A stretch of 64,000 nucleotides of DNA, taken from NCBI RefSeq assembly GCF_000026945.1, contig NC_012860.1, positions 1,612,001 through 1,676,000 of the forward strand, written 5' to 3'. A program made the position numbers and the translations under genes. Below are positions 21,416-32,101 of the stretch, in pieces (the stretch's first letter is position 1; every line of letters starts with the position of its first letter). Under the pieces are notes generated by a model. It searched no databases and was not told the DNA's origin. It saw only the letters and a list, made by a program, of their open reading frames with translations. The stretch comes from Candida dubliniensis CD36 (Eukaryota; Ascomycota; Pichiomycetes; Serinales; Debaryomycetaceae).

Positions 21416-23101
21416 ATGGATGAAAGTATACCCACTTTTCTTGCCGTTACAGGATTAGAAGATGAATCTGTTGCCAAACAATTTTTAGAAGTGGCTGGTG
21501 GCGACTTAGAATTGGCAGTGACATTATATATGGAATCGGGCCAACACGGTGCAAGTAAATCTTCAACAACAAACGACAACAACAACAGCACTAACACTGG
21601 TGATAGCACTAATCCAATAACATTTGCCAATGAGGATGAAGATGAAGCATTAGCGAAACGCTTACAAGAAGAAGCATATCGTGCTAATGATAATAGTAAT
21701 GATAATGTTCGTGAAGCTGATACAAATGTCCATCGACACGAAACATTAGTGGACAATGTTGGATTTCCTGGGTTTATAAATCAACAACCAAGCATTACGA
21801 GACCAAGTGATATTTTTGGTAATAGACATCAAGGTGTTTTCCACCAACGATTTGATTTCCAAGAACATATGAGGATGCCTGGATTCGGTGATGATGATGA
21901 TGATGATGATGATGAAATTGATGACGAATATCATGATTCACATGATATACAGGTATTAGATTCTGATGAAGATGAAGGTGAAGAAGAAGGACATGATAAT
22001 GGTTCTACAGGAGGAGGAGGAGGGATAACTGGTCGTAGAAGACAATTGAGACAAAATCGTCATCAAGAATTATCATCTACTCAAAGACGATTAGCAAATT
22101 TATTTCGTCCACCATTTGATATTATTTCTATATTAAATCTTGATGAAGCTAAATATCAAGGTCGACAATTGAAAAAATGGATACTAATAAATATTCAAGA
22201 TTCACTGGAATTTCAATGTCAATTATTAAATCGAGATTTTTGGTCAAATGAAAGAATTAAACAAATTGTTAAAGAAAATTTTATTTTTTTACAATATCAA
22301 ACTGATTCAGTTAATGGTCAATCATATATTAATTTTTATCATGTTGATAAATTTCCTCATATTGCCATTTTGGATCCATTAACAGGAGAAAGAGTATATA
22401 AATGGATTGATGGTAAAGTCCCTTTAGTAAATGATTGGATTGAACAAACTTATAAGTTTTTAGATTCATTTTCATTGATTCCAGGATCAAAAAATCCTTT
22501 AGTTCATCATGAAGTGAAAATAGATCCTACTAGTTTAAGTGAAGATCAACAAATTCAATTGGCAATGAAACAATCAATTATAGATAATAATGTCGATAAT
22601 AATGATGAAAGTAACAGTAGGAGTTATAGATCAGGAAATACTGTTGATGATGCCATTGAATTGGATAGTGATGATGATGATGATGATGATGATGATAGTG
22701 GTATACCCGATGATATCCTTTCAACTCCATCATTAGGCACCCCACAAGAACAACCGGGACCAGAAATACCAAAAGATCAAGATCAAGATCCATTTGAATC
22801 TATTACTCCAATAAATCATCCAGAACCTACTGAACAACCATTCACCAGAATTCAAATCAGATTCCCTAATGGTAAACGATTGGTCCGTAAATTGAATCCA
22901 GATACTAAAATTAAATCAATATTTGAATGGTTAAAATATGTATTACAAGATGGTTTTCAAGAATATGGTTTAAATTCTCCTGATGATAGATTTATTTTAT
23001 CCAATAGCTCCAACAAAGCTTTTAAATTTATAGATTCTTTGGATAAAACTATCGAGGAAGCTAATTTGAAAAATGCTAGTATTCTTTTAGAACAAGATTA
23101 A
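21416..23101 (+). CDS. UBX5: UBA-UAS-UBX protein, Cdc48 cofactor
   Basis: 561 residues with the full plan of the Ubx5/UBXD7 group. A UBA-like domain (about 7-43) includes VAGGDLELAVTLYME. A ubiquitin-interacting-like helix DEALAKRLQEEA comes next, then acidic runs. The thioredoxin-fold UAS domain is at about 225-370 (FRPPFDIISILNL through the lasting HIAILDPLTGE part). A second acidic/UIM-like segment contains QQIQLAMKQSI, and the C-terminal UBX domain (about 478-560) begins TRIQIRFPNGKRLVRK. These proteins link the Cdc48/p97 ATPase to ubiquitylated cargo and cullin ligases. SKP1 lies nearby, and SKP1-PEX3-UBX5 are consecutive in S. cerevisiae. Poly-D runs are coded by GAT repeats and may vary in length. 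Confidence 0.92.
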   Translation: MDESIPTFLAVTGLEDESVAKQFLEVAGGDLELAVTLYMESGQHGASKSSTTNDNNNSTNTGDSTNPITFANEDEDEALAKRLQEEAYRANDNSNDNVREADTNVHRHETLVDNVGFPGFINQQPSITRPSDIFGNRHQGVFHQRFDFQEHMRMPGFGDDDDDDDDEIDDEYHDSHDIQVLDSDEDEGEEEGHDNGSTGGGGGITGRRRQLRQNRHQELSSTQRRLANLFRPPFDIISILNLDEAKYQGRQLKKWILINIQDSLEFQCQLLNRDFWSNERIKQIVKENFIFLQYQTDSVNGQSYINFYHVDKFPHIAILDPLTGERVYKWIDGKVPLVNDWIEQTYKFLDSFSLIPGSKNPLVHHEVKIDPTSLSEDQQIQLAMKQSIIDNNVDNNDESNSRSYRSGNTVDDAIELDSDDDDDDDDDSGIPDDILSTPSLGTPQEQPGPEIPKDQDQDPFESITPINHPEPTEQPFTRIQIRFPNGKRLVRKLNPDTKIKSIFEWLKYVLQDGFQEYGLNSPDDRFILSNSSNKAFKFIDSLDKTIEEANLKNASILLEQD

Positions 23102-23228
23102 TTGATACTATACAATACAATATTATCCAACTATATAGGTAAGTAAGTAAAAAAGCTAATCAAGTGGTAATAGACAGTATTGTTTCTAATTTAAATGCAA
23201 ATAAGAAATCTTGGGTGCAGTTTTTTTT

Positions 23229-24680
23229 CTAATTGAAAAACCTAGGGAAACAATCCAATGGAGGTAAACTTTGTATTTTCATACCTTCATTGGCACTATT
23301 TTGAAATATGATCTCCTTATATAGTTCACGTTGATTTTTTTCTTCAGATGTTAGATTTGCTTCTAATGGTGCGTCTGTTCCTTCCTTATCATTGCCAGAG
23401 TCTTCGTCTTCGTCGTCCTCTCCTTCTCCTTCTCCTTCTCCTTCTCCGTCTGCACCTAATTTATTATGCTGTAGTGATGGTCCCTGACTTTTTTCTTTAT
23501 CATCATCATCATCATCATCATCATCAACTGCAACTGTAACTATCTCAACTTGATTTTGGTCAATCTTTTCATTCTCTTGATTTACGCTCAGTTCTTGCTG
23601 TGATTTCTTTTGTTGAGTAATATTCTGTCTGATCAGTAGTAGATCTTCAATGGCTTCTTCATCAGTTAAACTAAAACGACTTCTTTTCCAATGGTGGTCA
23701 GTATTACTATCAGTTTCATCCCATGATCGTTTAATACCATTACCAATATTATTCAACATTTGATCTTCATTAATGATTTTCTTTCTAATATCGGAAATCT
23801 CAATTTTACTCTTAGTTTTATGTCTAGTATCCAATTCAATATAATTGGAATCATGATCTGTTTCAAGAACTGAAGCAACATCTTGTGTATCTACTGTGTT
23901 TATACTATCGTCAATGGTAGTGGATAATTCATTTGGAGTTAATAATGACCGATAATAATGTCGTTCTGAAAAGTCAAGATTTTTTTGTTCATTCAAATGA
24001 TAATAATCTTTATATAATTGATTCAATTGATCATTAGTTCTATCAATTAATTTTTGTTTCTGTTGATTTAATTTATTATAATATTGTTTCCATAAAATAA
24101 CCCGATTACCATACAGATTATTATAAAGTAAATTGGCTTGATAATCCTTTTCTTTAATTATTGCATTCAAAGCATCACGATGCTTTTTAAAATAATCATT
24201 AAACAAATAGGAGAATGGTAATTTTGATAAATTGGGATTACTCTGACCATTCAAATTATCATTATTATCAAATCTGAAAGTACTATCGAAATCAAATGGA
24301 CTTTGTAAATTTTTGAAAATTTCTTTCAATTCTTCTTGATATTCATCAATTGATTTTAATAAATCAGGTTTATTCTTCAAGTCTCCATTATTAGATATTA
24401 TCAAATCTTCTGTATTTGTCATTATACTATTAATGGTTTCAATTTCAAAATTATAAATCTTTAACCAACTCTTGTCATTTGCGGTTGCATATTTAATCAG
24501 ACTATTTAATTTGTCTAATATGGTGTTAATTCTTGATAAACGGCTCTCAAGGTATTCTTTACTCAATGAGTTAAACTCGGTTGCCAATTGTTGTTCAAGA
24601 TTATTCAACTCATCAACTGACATATTGGCCATTTCTTCAAGTACACCAGACTTGACATTATTGGATTCAGTCTCGCTCAT
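23229..24680 (-). CDS. Unrecognised acidic coiled-coil protein
   Basis: 483 residues from ATG (MSETES); an in-frame TTG 24 nt upstream is an unlikely start. The N-terminal half is strongly helical with heptad-like Leu/Ile spacing (about 15-130) and a charged Tyr/Gln/Lys-rich helix (about 175-260, including RVILWKQYYNKLNQQKQ). A motif FSERHYYRSLLTP follows. KRSWDET and WKRSRF look like nuclear signals. The C-terminus is very acidic: a D run, then EG repeats and DDEDEDS. I do not recognise the family. A faint resemblance to Sds3/Dep1-like histone-deacetylase subunits is possible from the helical and acidic layout, but this is a guess. It ends tail-to-tail with UBX5, 127 bp apart. Confidence 0.75.
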   Translation of the reverse strand: MSETESNNVKSGVLEEMANMSVDELNNLEQQLATEFNSLSKEYLESRLSRINTILDKLNSLIKYATANDKSWLKIYNFEIETINSIMTNTEDLIISNNGDLKNKPDLLKSIDEYQEELKEIFKNLQSPFDFDSTFRFDNNDNLNGQSNPNLSKLPFSYLFNDYFKKHRDALNAIIKEKDYQANLLYNNLYGNRVILWKQYYNKLNQQKQKLIDRTNDQLNQLYKDYYHLNEQKNLDFSERHYYRSLLTPNELSTTIDDSINTVDTQDVASVLETDHDSNYIELDTRHKTKSKIEISDIRKKIINEDQMLNNIGNGIKRSWDETDSNTDHHWKRSRFSLTDEEAIEDLLLIRQNITQQKKSQQELSVNQENEKIDQNQVEIVTVAVDDDDDDDDDKEKSQGPSLQHNKLGADGEGEGEGEGEDDEDEDSGNDKEGTDAPLEANLTSEEKNQRELYKEIIFQNSANEGMKIQSLPPLDCFPRFFN

Positions 24681-25519
24681 TGTGTGAGTGGGAAAACTGA
24701 TCAATTTATTTATATCAAATTGGGAATTAAATAAATAACTAGTGAATGCAAAAATGCAAAAAACAAAATACTTAAACTTAAAGTAATGCCTTAGGACTAA
24801 CTTATAACTTCAACAAGACTGGACAGAATTGTTTTCTTGGTTATTGGTAGTTGTTCGTTAACTTCCAAATTGATTCTTTCTTTTTTTTTTTTTTGGTGCA
24901 AATCGTGATATTCAACAACTAAAGAGGATTAGGGTTTACTCTTTGAATACACTTGTCAAATAAAATATTTAATATCCAGGAATAAGTGAAACTCAGAAAA
25001 TGAAGAATTTGTTTCGTTATATATATATATATATATGTATTGTGAAGTGGTGTCAATGTGTGTGAGTGAATATTGATTTAATAGAAAGGTGGTTGTTATT
25101 GTTGGAACTTCTTGGTGAGTTTTGTACAAAGGACAAAGAAAGAAAAAAAAAAAAAAACAAGAATTGGTTGTAAAAACTATTTTCTCAATAACAGAAGAAC
25201 AGGAAAAATTTTTGTATGATCGTTTCTTACTACTTAGTGTTCTTACGATAAGTTATGTATGACAGGCAGGTAGTGTACCTTGCATCAAATCCTTTGTCCA
25301 CATTGTTCTCCTAACTTCTGTCCTTACATTAAAGATTATCAACCATCATACATACATATAAATATATATGTATACTCTTTATATAGAGTTTTCAAAAACT
25401 ACAAACAACAAATATAGCAAATTTCGTACATATTTCCATTCAATAGATATCATGATGTTTTGCTTTTTTTTTCTTTTTTTTAGTTCACCATGTCTTAACA
25501 CACGTCTCCTCAATTTAAA
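24681..25519. other. Upstream region of the 23.2-24.7 kb gene and SKP1 3' region
   Basis: 0.84 kb between two minus-strand genes. It carries T and A runs, a TA microsatellite at 25019-25036 and no supportable gene. Confidence 0.55.
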
Positions 25520-26014
25520 TTATCTATCTTCAGCCCATTCGTTTTCTTTTCTAATGGCGGCTTCTTCTTCAGGACTGAAATCATTGATAATATTAAAAGT
25601 TTTTCTTAACTCTTCTGGTGATTTACTCTTGATCATTTCAGCAACCATTTTACATCCACTTTCTAATAAAGGTTTGATGTTCAAATAATTAGCGGCCAAA
25701 ATAATCTCATAAAGCATTTCTTGATCAACTTTCAAAAAATTTCTATCCCATTCTTCAACAGGCACAGATTTCTTAGCATCTTCATCTTCATCATCTTGGA
25801 AAACCGTGTTTTTATGATGTTGACACCATTCTAATATTTTGGCCAATACATTGGCTCTAACATTAGGAGTTGGAATTTCAAAATCTTCTTCCAACCCGTC
25901 TGGATGTAAATCATTGATCATGTTTTTAATCAAAATAGATTTTTCAGCAATCTTTGGTTCAACTGGGAACTTTTCATTATCTGAAGATACAATAATAACT
26001 TTAGCTGATGACAT
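25520..26014 (-). CDS. SKP1: SCF ubiquitin-ligase adaptor Skp1
   Basis: 164 residues, a normal Skp1 length. The N-terminal BTB/POZ fold opens with [21 protein letters not shown], and the C-terminal F-box-binding helices include the [13 protein letters not shown] and [11 protein letters not shown] motifs and end with the WAEDR tail typical of Skp1. It bridges cullin Cdc53 and F-box proteins, and also serves at the kinetochore (CBF3) and in V-ATPase assembly (RAVE). PEX3 lies immediately upstream on the same strand, the same pairing as in S. cerevisiae (YDR328C/YDR329C). Confidence 0.97.
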   Translation of the reverse strand: MSSAKVIIVSSDNEKFPVEPKIAEKSILIKNMINDLHPDGLEEDFEIPTPNVRANVLAKILEWCQHHKNTVFQDDEDEDAKKSVPVEEWDRNFLKVDQEMLYEIILAANYLNIKPLLESGCKMVAEMIKSKSPEELRKTFNIINDFSPEEEAAIRKENEWAEDR

Positions 26015-26439
26015 TTTTGACTTGATTGATAGATAGATAAGATATAGATACTGTTGTCTGTGGCAAAAAAAAAAAAAGAAGGTGTGAGTTGATTGTCCTT
26101 ACATAACTTTTTACACTTGGTCAAGTTTTTTTTTTTTTTTTTTCTCGTCTTACTTACTAACTACTAATACTACTATCACTACAACCTGTATTTTTGGTGA
26201 TAACATTATATATATGCGTGTCCCAATGTTCAAATGCACGGCAATATATAGCCACAAGCAAATACAGAACATTCAATAGTGAAACACAATATGAGTATAT
26301 ATTGGTAGTTGTAGTTGCTGTTGTTATTCATTTATTTATGAGAGATGGTTTGCTTAAAGAATGGCACAAGGAATAAAATAAAATTACTTAAATAAACCGT
26401 TATTACCAACACTATACATAAACCATTCATATTCCACAT
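26015..26439. promoter_or_regulatory. SKP1 promoter region
   Basis: 0.43 kb between SKP1 and the PEX3 stop. It includes an A run at 26063-26076 and a T run at 26126-26143. No gene recognised. Confidence 0.5.
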
Positions 26440-27831
26440 TTATTCAAAATTGGAATATATACCGGCACTAAAGTCATCTAATTCCTCTAACTGATTCAAA
26501 TTATTAATATACACATTTCCATATGATTCAGTTGGTAGTTCAGTTGTACCTCCATTCAAACTATTGAGAATTTCTTCAAGATCACTCTCATGTTTTGGCA
26601 GTATATCTTCAGTTTTCAAATTGTCATTATCTATCATTATATTATTTTGAACCGAAAGTTGTGCCAAGAAACTAGCCAATTTAAATGATTGATCATTATT
26701 AGTGATATCGATTATTTTGGAGTTTTCTCCATGGGCAGGCAAGTTACCTGAGGAAGCCATTAATAAGCTATTATTTAAGCTACCATTGGCTCCTAAACTA
26801 AATGAAAGATTGGTAGTCAATGTGGATACTGTATTCATAATTAATGCATTTAATAAATCAAAAAAATACAAGTTGTTATCCAACATAATTGCATTGGTTT
26901 CATTGATTAATTTAATTAAATTTGAATCTGGTGAATCCAAATGATGGATCAAATCGGAGTTGGTGTTTAATATAGTTTCCAATAAATCAGAATAATTGAT
27001 GGGGAAAAGATTGGCTAAAATATATTCTTTATTATTTGAATTGATCTCATTTATTATTTCAATCAAATCAAATTCAAATTCATTGATTGATAATTCTGTT
27101 TTTGGGGTGATTTTTTCAAATTTTTTAATCACTAATGCTTCAATTATAGAACTTAAATTTGACCATCCTTTATTTAATAACCACCAACTTAATGAAAGGT
27201 AACTTTGTTCAATTATATAATTTTCATGAGGATCAATGTCATTATTTGTTGATTTGACACCTGCCATTTGAATAGCGCTCTCCAAATAAGATCTTCTGGC
27301 CAAGATATTCAATTGTAACCTTGTAATTAAAAACAACCCGGAAACCGTGTATAATAAAGTCAATGTTCTAGTAATTGTTTTAATTTTCAATAAATTCCAT
27401 AGTTCAGTTTTGCTTTTGCTCATATATATAGACAATTTCAGTTCTGGATTATTGTTATTATCCAAAAGATTCAAATTATCAGCAGTCAATTCACTGTTGT
27501 TACCACTGGTGACTTGTTGCAGGGAATTGTTTTTTTTCAATCTTAATGCTTGGGTGATCAACTCAACTGGTAATGAATCAATTATAGGAGCAGCTAATAC
27601 TGGTAATAATGCCAATATGGTATAATAACAATCTTGTTGTGTTTGAATAAATCTTTGCTTTATTTGTTGTTTGAACAACAATTCCTGTCTCAATGCATTT
27701 TGATAATTTCTGAATTTTTTAATGACAAATTCATTAATCAATAGATATATAGATACTGTAACAGCACTAGTTATAAATATCTTTCTTTTATTTCTATTGA
27801 AAAACCCTGCCAATGAAGAAAAAATCGCCAT
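26440..27831 (-). CDS. PEX3: Peroxisomal membrane biogenesis protein Pex3
   Basis: 463 residues from ATG (MAIFSSLAGFFNRNKRKIF); a TTG-initiated extension of ten codons is rejected. A basic N-terminus is followed by one membrane segment (about 16-36, FITSAVTVSIYLLINEFVI), then a long helical cytosolic domain, which is the Pex3 layout. The N-terminal RNKRK-plus-membrane-span works as the peroxisomal/ER targeting signal in the family. Pex3 docks Pex19 and so imports peroxisomal membrane proteins; in yeast it also anchors Inp1 and Atg36. Length is close to S. cerevisiae Pex3 (441). The neighbouring SKP1 supports the call by conserved order. Confidence 0.93.
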   Translation of the reverse strand: MAIFSSLAGFFNRNKRKIFITSAVTVSIYLLINEFVIKKFRNYQNALRQELLFKQQIKQRFIQTQQDCYYTILALLPVLAAPIIDSLPVELITQALRLKKNNSLQQVTSGNNSELTADNLNLLDNNNNPELKLSIYMSKSKTELWNLLKIKTITRTLTLLYTVSGLFLITRLQLNILARRSYLESAIQMAGVKSTNNDIDPHENYIIEQSYLSLSWWLLNKGWSNLSSIIEALVIKKFEKITPKTELSINEFEFDLIEIINEINSNNKEYILANLFPINYSDLLETILNTNSDLIHHLDSPDSNLIKLINETNAIMLDNNLYFFDLLNALIMNTVSTLTTNLSFSLGANGSLNNSLLMASSGNLPAHGENSKIIDITNNDQSFKLASFLAQLSVQNNIMIDNDNLKTEDILPKHESDLEEILNSLNGGTTELPTESYGNVYINNLNQLEELDDFSAGIYSNFE

Positions 27832-30137
27832 TTTATTATCTTGTAAGTATTTCGAAGTCAAAATAAAGTGTCCACTGGTTAGTTATGTAAATGTAACTTC
27901 AACACTGTTATCTAATTTAGTTGTATTGTGAGATGAGGGAGGTGGGGGGAGGGGGGGGAGTAGACAATTAAGTTGTTATTAGATTGATGTTTGATTCTAA
28001 TTGCTTTGGTTAATATTACTCCAGGTCAACGAAAAAAAAAAAAAAAAAAAAAAAACAAGTTGGATGGTTTGGAATAAATTATTATTACTGAGATTAGACT
28101 AGCTTGTGCAATTATGATAGTTGGTGGTGGGGGTGTGGAAATCACATTTTTTTTGTCCAGCGGTTCAAATTTTATTATTATCGAGTGGAGAAAAAAAAAA
28201 AATACTCATTCTTAGACTTCCCAATTAGGAATGTTACTGCGAATACTTTATTCATAGGTTTGGTGTGGTTTTGGTTTGGGTTTTTTCTTTGATTCGTTTT
28301 TTTGCAACAATTGGAACCATAAATAATTTTGGATATTACCCAATGTATAGGAAATGAATAAAAAACAATCTAAAAAAAAACTAAATATTCTAGTAGGTTA
28401 TTGTTTTTAACAGTTATATTATTTAAACACCGACAAGGGGGGGGCGGGAAGAGGAGGATCCATTTGATAATAAGATTAGATATTTACATTACGAATGGAA
28501 AAAAAAAAAGTGAGCTAAAGAACTCCTCGAAGGAGACAGAACTATCAATTGGATCACAAAAACCTAAAGATCTATTGTTTGTTGATGATTCTGTAAAAAC
28601 GTGGGATATATTTATATTGTAAACAAGTTAAAGTATTAGACAAATACATTGCATTTCAATAATTATACATACCCACAACCAATATCAGCTAAAATATCCA
28701 TGGAAGAAAATTTTCCTTTGGAATTTTTGCTAAAATGAAATTTTTTTTTTTTTGATAATTAATTGGTAAGTACATAGTTACAAACCTATAACTAATGGAA
28801 AACAAGTCCGCTTAATTTATCCAAATCCTATTCAAGATTCAGTTTTCAGGCTATTCACGTGGTCAACAATGCATACAAAGAAGTGTACTATTGTTAGACT
28901 CCAATTAACACGAATCTCCAAAGATCTATTAGAGTTTCTTCAAACCAATGGTTCTACATAACCTTAATCCCGTATATTCACCTGTTTAGATACTTCCCAT
29001 TTGGAATAAAAAATAGCCAGATTAAAACAAATCTATTCTTCCTACATAAATTTATAAGACCGTTTAGCGGATTTCTTCTTCAAAGTTCTAAAACAACAAA
29101 AAAAAAAAAGAAACAATTCAATTTACAAGTGGAATAAGGGAATTGACAACATGAAAGGAGATAGAAGTAAATTCTAATAAGTTAATTAATGAAAATTTAT
29201 TAAACTTATTTTCTTGTCTATGCAATAAATTAAAATCCTAAAATAGAATAGAATAATTAAGGAGTTAGCTGAGAAAGAGTTAGCTACTAATATGAATAAC
29301 AGTGTTCAACAATATTAGGTATTTCAAATTCAATTTCAGATTTAATTGCTTTGACATATTTAAAATTTGTTTTGTGAGGTGAGAATTACATTAAGAATTG
29401 AATCTATGCTAACATTTTTCTTGGTTTCTTGTTAAAATTTACCTGTCAAATTGACATTAATTGTAGTCCCCTTCAGAAGCGTTCTCTCTTTTCATTCTGT
29501 TTAGGTTCAGTTTATAATTGAATCTCAATAAATACAAAAGTGGTAATTAAAACTTTTGATATGGTTTGAACCACTTGGGTTTTTGTTTTCCAATTAATTT
29601 AGTTTTGGTCTTATTCTAGATAATTGATGAAATCTACTACTCTACTTGTTTTCAGGAGGGATACCCACGTTTTTTTTTTTTAATCCAACAACCATAATTA
29701 CACAAAACCAATATTAAATTAATATTATCTACATTACAAAATGACATCTAAAGTGCAGGAGTGTTTTGCAACTACGAATGGCACCAAAAAAAAAAAAAAG
29801 AACAATAACCACTACACATGTGTACAATGAAAATCGGTTATTAGCGAATGGTTTTAATAACCGCATATCATACTAAACAAAAAGAAAGATGCAACTGATT
29901 CCGATGAACTTGTAAGTTTATTAATTTATAAAATTTTTATTCTAAAATTGGATTTTTTATTTTTCTATATCCTAATATTTATCAGCAATGAGATTTGTTT
30001 ACAACAATAGAATTGAATGGAGTTTCACAAGTATAAATAGACCATCTATATCCCCGATCTTTGAATATCTTATTTTATTTTCCCTTTTTTTATTTTGAAT
30101 TTCCATAGACTACCTTGAGAAGCAAATCACATCACAA
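27832..30137. promoter_or_regulatory. Long PEX3 - SurE-like divergent intergenic region
   Basis: 2.3 kb with no gene I can support. Near PEX3 there is a G-rich tract (27936-27960) and an A run (28030-28055). A second G tract lies at 28437-28448. A CACGTG E-box is at 28856-28861 and a CACGTT near 29667. T runs occur near 28740 and 29671-29680. The last 110 bp hold a TATA element for the SurE-like gene. Short frames (28104-28292, 28401-28622) have no protein-like features. Confidence 0.5.
30032..30039 (+). promoter_or_regulatory. Candidate TATA box of the SurE-like gene
   Basis: TATAAATA lies 98 bp before the ATG at 30138, a suitable distance for yeast, and the gene uses strongly biased codons, which fits a TATA-driven, highly expressed or inducible promoter. 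Assigned by sequence only. Confidence 0.5.
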
Positions 30138-31109
30138 ATGCAATTCTTAACTTCCGCTTTAGTTTTATTATTATCAGTCGGTGCTTTAGCCAAAAACATT
30201 TTGTTGACCAATGATGATGGTTGGCAAGCTACCAACATCAGAGCAACTTACTACAAATTGAAAGAAGCTGGTCACAATGTTTTCTTGGTTGCTCCAGTTT
30301 CTCAAAGATCTGGTTTCAGTGGTAAATTTGATATTCCAACTTCCCCAACTTTACAAACCAATGGTGAATTCAACTACCCACCTGCTGGTGCTCCATCTTG
30401 GGGCCACGAAGTCGACGATGACCATATTTGGTATTTCAATGGTACTCCAGCTTCATCTGCTGTTTTCGGTATCAATTACGTTATTCCAAATTACGGTGAT
30501 AATGTTACTATTGATTTGGTTGTTTCTGGTCCCAACGAAGGTACTAACATGTCCCCAGGTTTATTCACCATTTCCGGTACTGTTGGTGCTACTTATACCA
30601 GTATCTACAGAGGTATTCCAGGTGTTGCTTTCTCTGGTTCCAACTCCAACAACTCCTTCTTCAAAGATAGCTTGGATTTGAAAGATGACAAAGAACCATC
30701 CACCATTTACGCCAACAAGATTGTTGAATTTGTCACTCAATTATTCAAAGCTCAAGGTAACAACCCAAGAGCTCTTGGTCTTGGTGTTGGTTTGAATGTC
30801 AACTTCCCAAAAGTCGGTTACGAAAATGAAACTTGTACTAATCCAAAATGGGTTTTCACTAGATTGACTGGTCAATATGCTGCTGGTGCCAACTTGGTTT
30901 ACAATGAAACCTCTAAGTCATTTACCTGGGGCCAAAAAAGTTGGGATGGTCTTACTGTTTGTAACAACGGTGACTGTTCATTACCATCTGAAAACTTTAT
31001 TATTGAACACACCAACTGTCAATCTTCAGTCTCTGTTTTCTCAGTTGACTACGATGCCAACTTGGGCTTAACTTCTCAAGTTAAGCAATTATTAAACCCA
31101 CTTTTTTAA
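30138..31109 (+). CDS. Secreted SurE-like phosphatase / 5'-nucleotidase
   Basis: 323 residues. A clear signal peptide (about 1-18, MQFLTSALVLLLSVGALA) precedes a SurE fold with all its motifs: LTNDDGW (Asp26-Asp27, metal ligands), VAPVSQRSGFSG, WYFNGTPAS, VSGPNEGTN and SGTVGAT. SurE enzymes are metal-dependent phosphatases of nucleotides and polyphosphate; secreted fungal members act as acid phosphatases (Yarrowia PHO2 type). Asn-X-Ser/Thr sites (NVT, NNS, NET) suggest glycosylation. Codons are strongly biased to GGT, GCT, TTG and CCA, unlike most neighbours, which implies strong expression. No GPI signal or second membrane segment is seen. It sits alone in a gene-poor stretch between PEX3 and the LAM gene. 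Confidence 0.85.
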   Translation: MQFLTSALVLLLSVGALAKNILLTNDDGWQATNIRATYYKLKEAGHNVFLVAPVSQRSGFSGKFDIPTSPTLQTNGEFNYPPAGAPSWGHEVDDDHIWYFNGTPASSAVFGINYVIPNYGDNVTIDLVVSGPNEGTNMSPGLFTISGTVGATYTSIYRGIPGVAFSGSNSNNSFFKDSLDLKDDKEPSTIYANKIVEFVTQLFKAQGNNPRALGLGVGLNVNFPKVGYENETCTNPKWVFTRLTGQYAAGANLVYNETSKSFTWGQKSWDGLTVCNNGDCSLPSENFIIEHTNCQSSVSVFSVDYDANLGLTSQVKQLLNPLF

Positions 31110-32101
31110 GTTAGTTGATAACTAACACTTTTTGCTTTTAAAAAGTATGTGGTTGATTAAATAATTTTTGTATTCCCTTCCCTCGTCGTCACTTTTAGTT
31201 CTTTATTATCTTTAGATTTTTCTTAGTTTCATCAAAAAGAATATATAATCCTCAAATTGTTTTTTTTTTAAAATCCTAGTAATCCAGTTCATAAATAGAG
31301 AAGACTGGAAATAATGATTAGAAAATAGTAGTAAATCCTTCATTTTGTTTGAGTAAGGTTGAGAAAATTCTCATATTGTGAAAGATAGGGCTATAAATAT
31401 TAGTATTTATGATAAATCAAAATTTCAGAGCCACAATAGAGATGAAAAAAATGACGAAGCCAATAGGACAACATTCTTTAAAAAAACAATCGATTATAAA
31501 TATAATTGAAAATCAATTGTCTATTATTATTATTGTTGTTGATTGTGTTTGCTCTTATTGTTAGTGTATTTGTAGGGGATGACTTGTAGACGATACGCCA
31601 TAATTAGAACAAAACTACAAACAGTAATAACATTTGGACCCACTAAACACGTTTATCAAGTAAGCAAAAACCCTCTGTGAAACATCTCCGCATTTTGGGT
31701 AATCAATGACAAATGTTGATTATTGCTACAATATCAATTGAACTTCGTAGCAATTAAAAGGAACAACCGGCAATATAACGGTTAATACTAATTAATGCAT
31801 TTCCCGGAAAAAAGGGAAATTGACATTTTTCCTTCAAATCAAAAAAAAAGAGATTAAACAATCAAAACTCCTTGTAAATTAATAGTCTTTCAATTCAGTA
31901 CAAAACCTTTTTTATAAATTAAATTTGGATTCCACATTTATTTACATTGTTTGAACGATAAACATTGAGTAAGAAGAAACACAAACTCAAACATTTACAC
32001 ATACATACCCAAACAAACAGTAGACGGCGGCGCCAGGGCACCAAAAAAAAAAAAAAAAAAAGAAAATTCAGTACCAGACACGAAACACGGGAAACTGAAA
32101 A
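31110..32101. other. SurE-like 3' region and LAM-gene promoter
   Basis: About 1 kb without a supportable gene. It contains TTATTA repeats near 31522-31533 and an A run at 32042-32061 just before the LAM-gene ATG. Confidence 0.5.

Noticed and set aside
29621..29640. TTGATGA like a box C of a snoRNA
   Set aside because: No matching box D at a suitable distance and no flanking stem; a chance match in AT-rich DNA.
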